DNA of 64,000 nt from an uncultured Bacteroidales bacterium (GTDB taxonomy: Bacteria > Bacteroidota > Bacteroidia > Bacteroidales > Paludibacteraceae). The DNA lies in assembly GCA_937891975.1 (NCBI GenBank), contig CALAUA010000022.1, positions 21,927-85,926 on the forward strand, written 5' to 3'. Position numbers and translations under genes: made by a program. The number at the start of each line of letters is the position of its first letter. The stretch's first letter is position 1. Below the pieces are notes generated by a model, which was not told the DNA's origin, made no database searches, and worked only from the letters and a program-made list of their open reading frames with translations. This document shows positions 33,005 through 40,340 of this stretch, piece after piece.

Positions 33005-34795
33005 CTACATTCTATTGGGGACTTCGATGCCGAGGAGCGCCATAGCACTCTTGATGACCTTAGCCACGTTTTGTGCCAACATAAGGCGCAGGGCGCGCTT
33101 GTCGGCATCTGCCTCGTTGAGGATGCTGTGGTCGTGGTAGAAGCTATTGAAGTCGCATGCCAAGGCATATGCGTAGTTGGCAATCACCGCAGGGGAGAAC
33201 TCATCGCCTGCCTGACGCACAGCCGCAGGATAATCTACGAGGCGTTGGATGAGGGAGAGTTCTTTGTCAGAGAGTGTGGCTGATTCGGGATTCGAGAGTC
33301 GGGAATCAATATTCTCACCTGCTTTGCGCAGCACGCTTTGGATACGGGCGTAGGTGTATTGGATAAACGGACCTGTGTTGCCGTTGAAGTCGATACTCTC
33401 CTCTGGATTGAAGAGCATGTTCTTGCGTGGGTCAACCTTCAGGATGAAGTACTTCAATGCACCTAAACCTACTACGCGAGCAATCTCGTTGGCCTCCGCC
33501 TCGGTGATGTCGGGTAGGGTATTGACTTTGTCCTTGGATATCTCTTTTGCGTCCGCAATCATCTGTGCCATGAGGTCGTCGGCATCGACTACCGTACCCT
33601 CGCGGCTCTTCATCTTGCCGTTAGGGAGTTCGACCATACCGTAAGAGAAGTGTACCAACTCCTTGCCGAATGGGAAACCGAGGCGGTCGAGGAGGATACT
33701 GAGCACCTTGAAGTGGTACTCTTGCTCGTTACCCACAACATATACCATCTTGTCGATAGGGTAGTCCTCGAAGCGCAGTTTGGCGGTGCCGATGTCTTGG
33801 GTCATGTATACGGATGTGCCGTCGGCGCGAAGAAGAAGCTTCTCGTCGAGTCCGTTTTGCGCGAGGTCAGCCCATACAGAGCCATCTTCGCGGCGGTAGA
33901 AATCGCCTTTGGCGAGGCCGCGTTCTACTTCGCCTTTGCCCACAAGATAGGTGTCGCTTTCGTAGTAAATTTTGTCGAAACTGACGCCCATTTGCTTGTA
34001 AGTCTCGTCAAAACCCGCATATACCCACTCGTTCATCTTTTGCCACAAGGCGCGAACCTCAGGATCGTTTTGCTCCCATTTTACGAGCATTGCTTGTGCC
34101 TCTTTGATAAGTGGCGCCTCTTTCTTAGCGGTCTCCTCGTCCATACCTTGCGCCATGAGCTCTTTGATTTGCGCTTTGTACTCTACATCGAAGCGCACAT
34201 AGTAGTCGCCGATGAGGTGGTCGCCCTTCTTGCCGCTATTCTCTGGTGTCTCACCATTGCCGAATTTTTGCCAAGCGAGCATAGACTTGCAGATGTGAAT
34301 ACCACGGTCGTTGACGATATTGGTTTTCACTACGTTCCAGCCGTTGGCCTCTTGGATCTTGGCGATGGAATAACCGAGTAGGTTATTGCGCACGTGACCA
34401 AGGTGCAATGGTTTGTTGGTGTTAGGCGATGAGTACTCCACCATCATGAGTGGTTTCTCGCCTTCGCCGCGGGAGAGTTGTCCGTACTCCGTATTTTCTG
34501 CAATTGCTTGGAGTTGTTCAATCCAGTAGCTTTGTGCGATACAAAGATTAAGGAATCCTTGCACTGCGTTGTATTTCTCAATGAGTCCCCCTACGAGCGC
34601 TTCGCCTACCTCTTGTGCCACCATTGCTGGGGCTTTGCGAGCCGCTTTTACGAATGGAAAGACCACGAGTGTGATGTCGCCCTCAAACTCAGCGCGCGTT
34701 TTTTGGAACTGCACTTGCGCAGGGGTAATCTCTACGCCGTACAAGGTCTTTACTGCTTCTTGTACCTTAGGAATAAGTATTTCTTCTAGTTTCAT
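33005..34795 (-). CDS. argS: Arginyl-tRNA synthetase
   Basis: A 596-residue class I synthetase that charges tRNA-Arg. It has the N-terminal additional domain for tRNA D-loop binding, the HIGH-type motif HLGH in SPNTNKPLHLGHVRNN (about 119-134) and the KMSKS-equivalent region near MKSREGTVVDADDL. The C-terminal helical anticodon-binding domain ends IEVPNRM. Length is typical for Bacteroidales. In the late loop around residues 490-500 (SRLSNPESA) the DNA is a heptad array (ATTCCCG, ACTCTCG, AATCCCG). The family already has a loop here, so function is probably unaffected. Confidence 0.97.
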   Translation of the reverse strand: MKLEEILIPKVQEAVKTLYGVEITPAQVQFQKTRAEFEGDITLVVFPFVKAARKAPAMVAQEVGEALVGGLIEKYNAVQGFLNLCIAQSYWIEQLQAIAENTEYGQLSRGEGEKPLMMVEYSSPNTNKPLHLGHVRNNLLGYSIAKIQEANGWNVVKTNIVNDRGIHICKSMLAWQKFGNGETPENSGKKGDHLIGDYYVRFDVEYKAQIKELMAQGMDEETAKKEAPLIKEAQAMLVKWEQNDPEVRALWQKMNEWVYAGFDETYKQMGVSFDKIYYESDTYLVGKGEVERGLAKGDFYRREDGSVWADLAQNGLDEKLLLRADGTSVYMTQDIGTAKLRFEDYPIDKMVYVVGNEQEYHFKVLSILLDRLGFPFGKELVHFSYGMVELPNGKMKSREGTVVDADDLMAQMIADAKEISKDKVNTLPDITEAEANEIARVVGLGALKYFILKVDPRKNMLFNPEESIDFNGNTGPFIQYTYARIQSVLRKAGENIDSRLSNPESATLSDKELSLIQRLVDYPAAVRQAGDEFSPAVIANYAYALACDFNSFYHDHSILNEADADKRALRLMLAQNVAKVIKSAMALLGIEVPNRM

Positions 34796-34805
34796 ATATT
34801 CTTGC

Positions 34806-34826
34806 CTTTAAACTTTAAACTCTAAA
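34806..34826 (-). repeat. Heptanucleotide array in the argS leader
   Basis: CTTTAAA, CTTTAAA and CTCTAAA in register on the plus strand, followed on the mRNA by AAAGGCAAGAA just before the ATG. The same ending occurs before nadC. Confidence 0.8.
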
Positions 34827-34828
34827 CA

Positions 34829-36643
34829 TTACACTGCCAACGGCATGCATTTCTCTTTCAGCCATGCGGCTTCTTCCTCGGAGAGCAATGGTGCCACTTC
34901 GGCATATACCCATGCGTGGTAGTCGTTTATCCACTGAATCTCTTCTGCGGTCATGTGACTGAGGTCCATCATACGAGTGTCGTAATAGCACAGGGTCAGC
35001 GTCTCAAACTCAAGGAAGGTCTCGCCAGTGGTATGCGCACCCAAATCCTTTGCTTCGCGCACTGCGATGAGGTTCTCAATGCGGATGCCATACTCGTTGG
35101 TTCGGTAGATACCTGGCTCATCGGAGCAGATATTACCTACTTGCAATGGGTTAGGATTGTTGTCGGTACGGATGTTTTGTGGCCCCTCGTGGCAACCCAT
35201 GAAGTGTCCCACACCGTGACCAGTACCATGACCATAGGTCATACCTTCTGCCCATAAGAATTGGCGAGCCAATACGTCCAACTGATTACCGCGAGTGCCT
35301 TTTGGGAAACGCGCACGAGCCAGTGCGATATGGCCTTTGAGTACGAGGGTATAGTCGCGTTTAACGGCATCTGGAATCAATGCAGAATCGCCCACCCAAA
35401 TGGTGCGAGTGATGTCGGTAGTACCGTCGAAGTATTGCCCTCCCGAATCCAATAGCAGTACGCCATCGCCTTCTATCTTCGCACATTCTTCTGGCGTAGC
35501 ATGATAGTGCACGATTGCACCGTTGCCTTTCCATCCTGCGATGGTGCAGAAACTATCATCGGTGTAGTTCTCACCCATAGCACGAAATTCGCCAAGTTTG
35601 GCTGCGAGTGTGATTTCTGTTTGAGGAGTCTTGAGGGCCTCCTTCTCCAGCCAATAGAAGAAACGTGTCAGCGCCACCGCATCTTTGCGCATGGCGATGC
35701 GTTCGCCTGCGAGTTCGGTGTCATTTTTCACACTCATCATCTTCAGCACGGGACTTGGAGCGCAGTTGACAGTTGATAGTTGACAGTTGATACTCTCAAA
35801 GAGGGCTTCGTTTACCTTGTTGCCGTCATACATGACTGTCGAGGCGTTGATAGCTTTCAGATAATCAAATACTTGCTCATAATCTTGTACGCATACATCA
35901 ATACGTTGGAGGTATGTGCGTGCAGCATCATCTAGTTTGTTAGGTGCTACGAAGATGGTGCATTTATCCATCTCCACCACCACATAACTAATCAAACATG
36001 GAGTATAGTCCACATCTTTGCCACGGATATTCAGCAGCCAACCAATCTCGTCTAGCGCAGAAATGACCAATGCCTGACAATGGCGTTCCTCTAATGCCTT
36101 GCGCACGCGTGCCAACTTACTTTCTACGCTCTCGCCTGTGTATTTCTCCTCATACTCGTAAAGCAATGAGGTAGGGATAGCAGGACGACCTTCTGTCCAT
36201 AATGGCGAAATCAAATCGATTGATACGAGTGCCAGACCGCCTTCCTCTAATGTGGCTTTCAGTTCGCGATAGCCGTTCACGCTATACATTTCAGCGTTTA
36301 CTGCCACTTTCCCGATTTCCGCTTCCTGATTCCCGATAGCCTTACACAGCCACTCAGGGATGGTAGGGCAGTCGATATCGCTCTCGCGCATCAGTTCTAC
36401 CGTAGTGCCTTGCAACTCAGATTCTGCTTGCAAGTAGTAACGGCTATCTGTCCAAAGCAATGCTTTGTCCAAGGTAATCACTGCGGTGCCTGTCTCGCCG
36501 AGAAAGCCCGTAATCCACGACATCTCGGTCCAGTGCTCCGCCATATATTCGCTGGCGTGTGGGTCAGTACCAGGTACGATACATGCCCATACTCCTTTTT
36601 CTTTCATCAGCGCTCGTAGCGCCGCAAGTCTCTTTTGAATCAT
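34829..36643 (-). CDS. Xaa-Pro aminopeptidase P (M24 family)
   Basis: A 604-residue cytoplasmic metallopeptidase that removes an N-terminal residue preceding proline. It has two creatinase-like N-terminal domains (start MIQKRLAALRALMKEKGV, then VPGTDPHASEYM and WTDSRYYLQAESEL). A C-terminal pita-bread domain carries the metal ligands in LLLDSGGQYFDGTTDITRT, GTGHGVGHFMGCHEGPQ, EPGIYRTNEYGIRIENL and a final TFLEFETLTL. The layout fits the three-domain aminopeptidase P. Two DNA heptad arrays lie within the gene, encoding about GNQEAEIGK (residues near 110-118) and SINCQLSTVNC (near 289-299). Confidence 0.94.
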   Translation of the reverse strand: MIQKRLAALRALMKEKGVWACIVPGTDPHASEYMAEHWTEMSWITGFLGETGTAVITLDKALLWTDSRYYLQAESELQGTTVELMRESDIDCPTIPEWLCKAIGNQEAEIGKVAVNAEMYSVNGYRELKATLEEGGLALVSIDLISPLWTEGRPAIPTSLLYEYEEKYTGESVESKLARVRKALEERHCQALVISALDEIGWLLNIRGKDVDYTPCLISYVVVEMDKCTIFVAPNKLDDAARTYLQRIDVCVQDYEQVFDYLKAINASTVMYDGNKVNEALFESINCQLSTVNCAPSPVLKMMSVKNDTELAGERIAMRKDAVALTRFFYWLEKEALKTPQTEITLAAKLGEFRAMGENYTDDSFCTIAGWKGNGAIVHYHATPEECAKIEGDGVLLLDSGGQYFDGTTDITRTIWVGDSALIPDAVKRDYTLVLKGHIALARARFPKGTRGNQLDVLARQFLWAEGMTYGHGTGHGVGHFMGCHEGPQNIRTDNNPNPLQVGNICSDEPGIYRTNEYGIRIENLIAVREAKDLGAHTTGETFLEFETLTLCYYDTRMMDLSHMTAEEIQWINDYHAWVYAEVAPLLSEEEAAWLKEKCMPLAV

Positions 36644-36646
36644 TTT

Positions 36647-36674
36647 CTCTAAACACTAAACTCTAAACACTAAA
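36647..36674 (-). repeat. Heptanucleotide array between nadC and pepP-like gene
   Basis: CTCTAAA, CACTAAA, CTCTAAA, CACTAAA on the plus strand. The nadC stop codon TAG lies inside the array, so the repeat has become part of the nadC reading-frame end. Confidence 0.8.
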
Positions 36675-37542
36675 CTCCCTTCACTGCCTTAAACGACATA
36701 TCCAGACTCTTAATCGAGTGGGTCAATGCGCCTACGCTCACGAAGTCCACACCTGTCTCTGCATAGCTGCGGATGGTGTCGATGGTGATGCCGCCGCTAG
36801 ACTCAATCTCGATATGCTTGCCATGCTCTTTCTCCCATGTGCGGATGATCTCCACCGCACCTTTGGTGCGCTCTGGCGAGAAGTTATCTAGCATAATACG
36901 GTCGGGTATATTGGTCGCCAATGCTTCGCGTATCTCCTCCTCGTTGCGCGTCTCAATCTCGATGCGCAGATCTTTACCCTTCTCCTCGCAGTAGTTCTTG
37001 GCGCGAGTTAGTGCTGCGGTGATACCGCCTGAGAAATCCACGTGATTATCTTTTAGAAGAATCATGTCAAATAGGCCAATTCGGTGGTTCATACCGCCAC
37101 CAATCAGCACTGCCTCTTTCTCAAGGTAGCGCAAACCTGGGGTAGTCTTGCGGGTGTCCAAGACGTGGCAACCAGTGCCTTCAATCAGACTTTGATATTT
37201 GTGTGCTGTGGTAGCTACGCCTGACATACGTTGCATCACATTGAGCATGGTGCGCTCGATTTGCAAGAGACTCAACTCTTTGCCATATACACGAAAAGCA
37301 ATATCGCCTGGCTTGACGTGTGCGCCGTCCTCCAGCAGTTGCTCCATGCGGCACTCTGGGTCGAAGTAGGCAATAATCTCTTTCGCAACTTCGATACCTG
37401 CGATGATGCCTTCCTCTTTCACAATCAGTTGTTGGCAACCCATCTCGGTCGATGGTATGCAACTCAATGATGTGTGATCGCCATCTCGGATATCTTCCTC
37501 AAACCAAATGGCAATGAGTTTTTGTAATTCTTTTGTATCCAT
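36670..37542 (-). CDS. nadC: Nicotinate-nucleotide pyrophosphorylase (quinolinate phosphoribosyltransferase)
   Basis: A 290-residue enzyme that converts quinolinate and PRPP to nicotinate mononucleotide in de novo NAD synthesis. Family motifs: EDIRDGDHTS near the start, LDTRKTTPGLRYLEKEAV with the substrate-binding Arg/Lys, GGGMNHRIGLFDMILLKDNH, and ESSGGIT near the C-terminus. Length is normal. The stop codon is supplied by a heptad array, and a further array precedes the start (37552-37586). Confidence 0.97.
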   Translation of the reverse strand: MDTKELQKLIAIWFEEDIRDGDHTSLSCIPSTEMGCQQLIVKEEGIIAGIEVAKEIIAYFDPECRMEQLLEDGAHVKPGDIAFRVYGKELSLLQIERTMLNVMQRMSGVATTAHKYQSLIEGTGCHVLDTRKTTPGLRYLEKEAVLIGGGMNHRIGLFDMILLKDNHVDFSGGITAALTRAKNYCEEKGKDLRIEIETRNEEEIREALATNIPDRIMLDNFSPERTKGAVEIIRTWEKEHGKHIEIESSGGITIDTIRSYAETGVDFVSVGALTHSIKSLDMSFKAVKGV

Positions 37543-37551
37543 ATTTCTTGC

Positions 37552-37586
37552 CTTTAAACTTTAAACTCTAAACCTTTAACTATAAA
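37552..37586 (-). repeat. Heptanucleotide array in the nadC leader
   Basis: CTTTAAA, CTTTAAA, CTCTAAA, CCTTTAA and CTATAAA in register. It overlaps the stop codon of the upstream lipoprotein gene (37580-37582) and ends about 10 bases before the nadC ATG. Confidence 0.75.
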
Positions 37587-39025
37587 CTAAACTCATAACA
37601 CCCTGCATCGGGTTTAGATTTGCGTCTATATCCCTCTCTATCAGTAGGGTAGGAAAGCGCTGCTATACTATCGCCTATGCCTCTAGCAGGTGATAGTGAG
37701 TCTAGATGAAAATCATAGTAGTGATACTCTTTGTAAAGATAATAAATGTTCTTAAATACGCAACTGTCTGAATCAGAGGCGTACACATTATTCTTCGAGT
37801 ATGTAGTATCTAGTGAGTCGCTACGCAAATAATTCCCTTCAAATCGCCCCTCATAATAGTCTGGCAGAGGGGTTGCTACTACCAGGTTGTTCTTTCTTCC
37901 ACCGGTAATGATGCAGTTGTAGAACGAACTATTAGTCTTTGCCATATTTTTGCTTAGGTTGTTGATATACACTGCGGCCACATCTTCCGGCAAAATATTG
38001 GTATGAAGATTCAGATCTGTATATGGGTAACCGTAATAGGCGGCAATGGTGTTGTGTACAAAATTATGTTTACCTCCTGCCAAGTACACGCAGTACGAAG
38101 CGCAGTTGCTAATTTCGCAATTCGCCACCGTAGCGTCCACATTTTGCAGCACCAATCCATATACGCTGTGGTTATGCACGCGACTATTGGTTAGGGTCAA
38201 TCTGGGTAATATACCTGTTGCCTCTGAATATACATACAGTCCTATGTTTCCCGATAAAATATCCACATAATCCAATGTGTAGGTAGTTGGTAAACTACTC
38301 TTGTCGTGAATCAGGTAGATGCCATCCCATTGTCCTGAAGCCATGCGATATGGCACCGAATCAAACAACATATCTGTCCTGTCGCCGCGGAAAATAATCG
38401 GTGCATCTTTTGTGCCCTTGGCTGTCACGTTGCCATAGGCATAAATCATTGCCCCTGTGTGCATATAAATGGTTGTACCCGCTTCTACATTCAGGTTTCC
38501 TGCCACAGCCACAGTATCGCATATTAGATAAGGTTTCTCATTGGTCATTGTCATATTTTGAAGAATCATTAGCCCATTTTCTCCTCGTATCTTCTTCACA
38601 TTCTGCCCATAAGCCTGCAGACGAATGTGTTGTATTTTGCCATTCACGTCAAACGCAATAGAATCTTCTACCAACACGGGCGAATTTTTGTCAAGCGGAT
38701 CAATATGCGCACGCACAAACAAATACAAACTATCACCGCCCCGTAGTGTGATGTTTTTTAATTTTTCTATAGCATTTTCACCATCTAGATTGATGTGAAA
38801 GTATTTACCGCTTTGCATCTGCACTTGCGCTATTTCTATGGCATTTTTGTTGCGGTTATATACCATTACGCATTTGGTAGAGGTGCCCATTTCTGTAAAC
38901 ACAGTGTCAAATAGCACCGAGTCGTGCGAGAAACTCAGTTGCAATGTTGGGTCATCTGATACAATGTCTTGTTGACATGCTACCATGCCCAACGCTAACA
39001 ATACTATGTAAACGATACGTTTCAT
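37580..39025 (-). CDS. Lipoprotein with right-handed beta-helix
   Basis: A 481-residue lipoprotein, lipobox GMVAC with Cys17. A beta-sandwich-like first third (DPTLQLSFSHDSVLFDTVF) is followed from about residue 160 by parallel beta-helix turns (GNLNVEAGTTIYMHTGAMIYAYGNV, in pieces such as AGTTIYMHTGAMIYAYGNV, then LTLTNSRVHNHSVYGL, CEISNCASYCVYLAGG). It ends KPDAGCYEF, a typical end of Bacteroidales beta-helix lipoproteins. No lyase residues can be assigned. The ATG overlaps the upstream porT stop by one base (TAATG), so coupling with PorT is likely. Function unknown, possibly cell-envelope related. Confidence 0.85.
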   Translation of the reverse strand: MKRIVYIVLLALGMVACQQDIVSDDPTLQLSFSHDSVLFDTVFTEMGTSTKCVMVYNRNKNAIEIAQVQMQSGKYFHINLDGENAIEKLKNITLRGGDSLYLFVRAHIDPLDKNSPVLVEDSIAFDVNGKIQHIRLQAYGQNVKKIRGENGLMILQNMTMTNEKPYLICDTVAVAGNLNVEAGTTIYMHTGAMIYAYGNVTAKGTKDAPIIFRGDRTDMLFDSVPYRMASGQWDGIYLIHDKSSLPTTYTLDYVDILSGNIGLYVYSEATGILPRLTLTNSRVHNHSVYGLVLQNVDATVANCEISNCASYCVYLAGGKHNFVHNTIAAYYGYPYTDLNLHTNILPEDVAAVYINNLSKNMAKTNSSFYNCIITGGRKNNLVVATPLPDYYEGRFEGNYLRSDSLDTTYSKNNVYASDSDSCVFKNIYYLYKEYHYYDFHLDSLSPARGIGDSIAALSYPTDREGYRRKSKPDAGCYEFSL

Positions 39026-39777
39026 TATTCGAAGTTAAACACAATTGACAACTGCTGATTAGTCATTCGCTTAATGGCATTGGAGTAGAAGTGGTAATCT
39101 TCGCCCACGCCCCATCCTTCTTCTTGTTTATCCGTTGTAGGTACATTCACGTCCAAGAACCCGATTTTGTATTTTATCTCGGGGCACAACTTAAACCATC
39201 TGAAGTAGAAGTCACAGCCAAATCCTGCAGAGATAAAGGCATCAAAGGGCTTTTGTAGCAGTACTTTCTCCTTATCTCTGAAACATTCAAACTGCACGCC
39301 ACCACCTACTATCACGTACGGACGATAATTCACTTCGCGTTCAGCTGACCATTTCAAATATAGCGGAATACTCACAGGAATGGTCAATATGCTTTGTTTG
39401 CTACCATCTCCGCTTTTGGGATCATCAATCTCATTGGTGGTGTAACTTTTGTATTGGATAGTACGTTCACCAAAGTGCAGACCTGGAGTAAAGCGCAGAT
39501 TCAAGTGACGAGTCAATCGTAGGTCGGTAATGAATCCTACCTCAAAACCAGGTCCTACAACCGATGTTCTTGGATGATATACATTGCCGTTAGAACCAGG
39601 CACACCCAATTGTGTGAGACTATCGTTCTCTTCTATATGGTACGACATCATGTCCAAGCCCAAGAAGAATCCGATATGTACTAGTTTGTCATCTACATAT
39701 GGATTGTTCTGTGCATGTGCTTGTGCAATAGCAAGCCACATCACTCCGCATAACACATATTTTAGTATATCTTTCAT
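39025..39777 (-). CDS. porT: PorT-like outer-membrane beta-barrel of the type IX secretion system
   Basis: About 250 residues from ATG 39777. The frame extends three codons to a TTG, which would spoil the signal peptide. The signal peptide ends IAQAHAQ. The mature start NNPYVDDKLVHIGFFLGLDMMSY is characteristic of PorT (shown here as DDKLVHIGFFLGLDMMSY). An outer-membrane barrel pattern follows, and the protein ends in an aromatic strand (QQLSIVFNF). PorT is needed for type IX secretion, which exports CTD-bearing proteins such as the 1649-residue protein at 50343. It lies between aroQ (11 bases) and the beta-helix lipoprotein (overlapping). Confidence 0.75.
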   Translation of the reverse strand: MKDILKYVLCGVMWLAIAQAHAQNNPYVDDKLVHIGFFLGLDMMSYHIEENDSLTQLGVPGSNGNVYHPRTSVVGPGFEVGFITDLRLTRHLNLRFTPGLHFGERTIQYKSYTTNEIDDPKSGDGSKQSILTIPVSIPLYLKWSAEREVNYRPYVIVGGGVQFECFRDKEKVLLQKPFDAFISAGFGCDFYFRWFKLCPEIKYKIGFLDVNVPTTDKQEEGWGVGEDYHFYSNAIKRMTNQQLSIVFNFE

Positions 39778-39788
39778 GCCTCTCAACT

Positions 39789-40295
39789 CTAACCTCTCTC
39801 AATAATCCAATCTACTGCTTCTTTATAGCCCTCTGTGCCATGCCCTATGATGCTATGTGCGCATACATCAGTCAATAGACTCACACGTCTAAACTCCTCT
39901 CGCTCAGCGATATTCGATATATGTACCTCCACCACGGGCACCTGACTGCATGCTACCGCATCGCGTAATGCCACACTCGTATGTGTATATCCCCCTGCAT
40001 TCAGCACAATACCTTTAATATCTCTACTACAGCCCAAAGGGCGATCTACAGGCGTAGCCGATCTATTATCTACAGCCTGCTGGTAGGCGTCCTCTAAACG
40101 ATGGGCAACGCCCATCTCCTGCACCCAATCTATCAAATCTCCCTCGTGGTTGGATTGTCTGTATTCGAAGTGCACTTCGGGATACGCGCGTTGAATCTCC
40201 ACTAGCACCTGCTCCATCGAGCGAGTGCCGTAGATGCTCGGCTCTCTTTTGCCAAGCAAATTCAAGTTTGGTCCATTGATAATAGTGATACGCAT
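39789..40295 (-). CDS. aroQ: Type II 3-dehydroquinate dehydratase with in-frame repeat insertion
   Basis: A 168-residue shikimate-pathway enzyme. Family motifs: NGPNLNLLGKREPSIYG (7-23) with catalytic Tyr22, RQSNHEGDLIDW (46-57), NAGGYTHTSVALRDA (99-113) and VVEVHISNIAEREEFR (121-136). The usual length is near 140. The excess is a block of about 29 residues (64-92, AHRLEDAYQQ through LGCSRD) between the helix after LIDW and the strand IVLNAGG. At the DNA level this block is a palindromic repeat element also found in spacers and in mtaB. The insertion point is a surface loop in known structures, so activity may survive. Confidence 0.95.
   Translation of the reverse strand: MRITIINGPNLNLLGKREPSIYGTRSMEQVLVEIQRAYPEVHFEYRQSNHEGDLIDWVQEMGVAHRLEDAYQQAVDNRSATPVDRPLGCSRDIKGIVLNAGGYTHTSVALRDAVACSQVPVVEVHISNIAEREEFRRVSLLTDVCAHSIIGHGTEGYKEAVDWIIERG
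40020..40106 (-). repeat. Palindromic element inserted in aroQ
   Basis: On the coding strand: ATGGGC-GTT-GCCCAT, then CGTTTAGAGGACGCC, AGGCTGTAG, GGCTACGCCTGTAG and GCCCTTTGGGCTGTAG. TTTAGAGGACGC and CTGTAG/CTACAG are shared with the kbl leader and mtaB element. The stretch adds about 29 codons without breaking the frame. Confidence 0.75.
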
Positions 40296-40305
40296 TTCCC
40301 TTAAA

Positions 40306-40340
40306 CTCTAAACACTAAACTCTAAACACTAAACTCTAAA
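40306..40340 (-). repeat. Heptanucleotide array between rho and aroQ
   Basis: Five exact-register units on the plus strand: CTCTAAA, CACTAAA, CTCTAAA, CACTAAA, CTCTAAA. It fills nearly the entire spacer from the rho stop to just before the aroQ ATG. Confidence 0.85.

Noticed and set aside
33650..34381. 243-codon open frame on the plus strand inside argS
   Set aside because: Antisense to argS, no start context, no recognisable domain.
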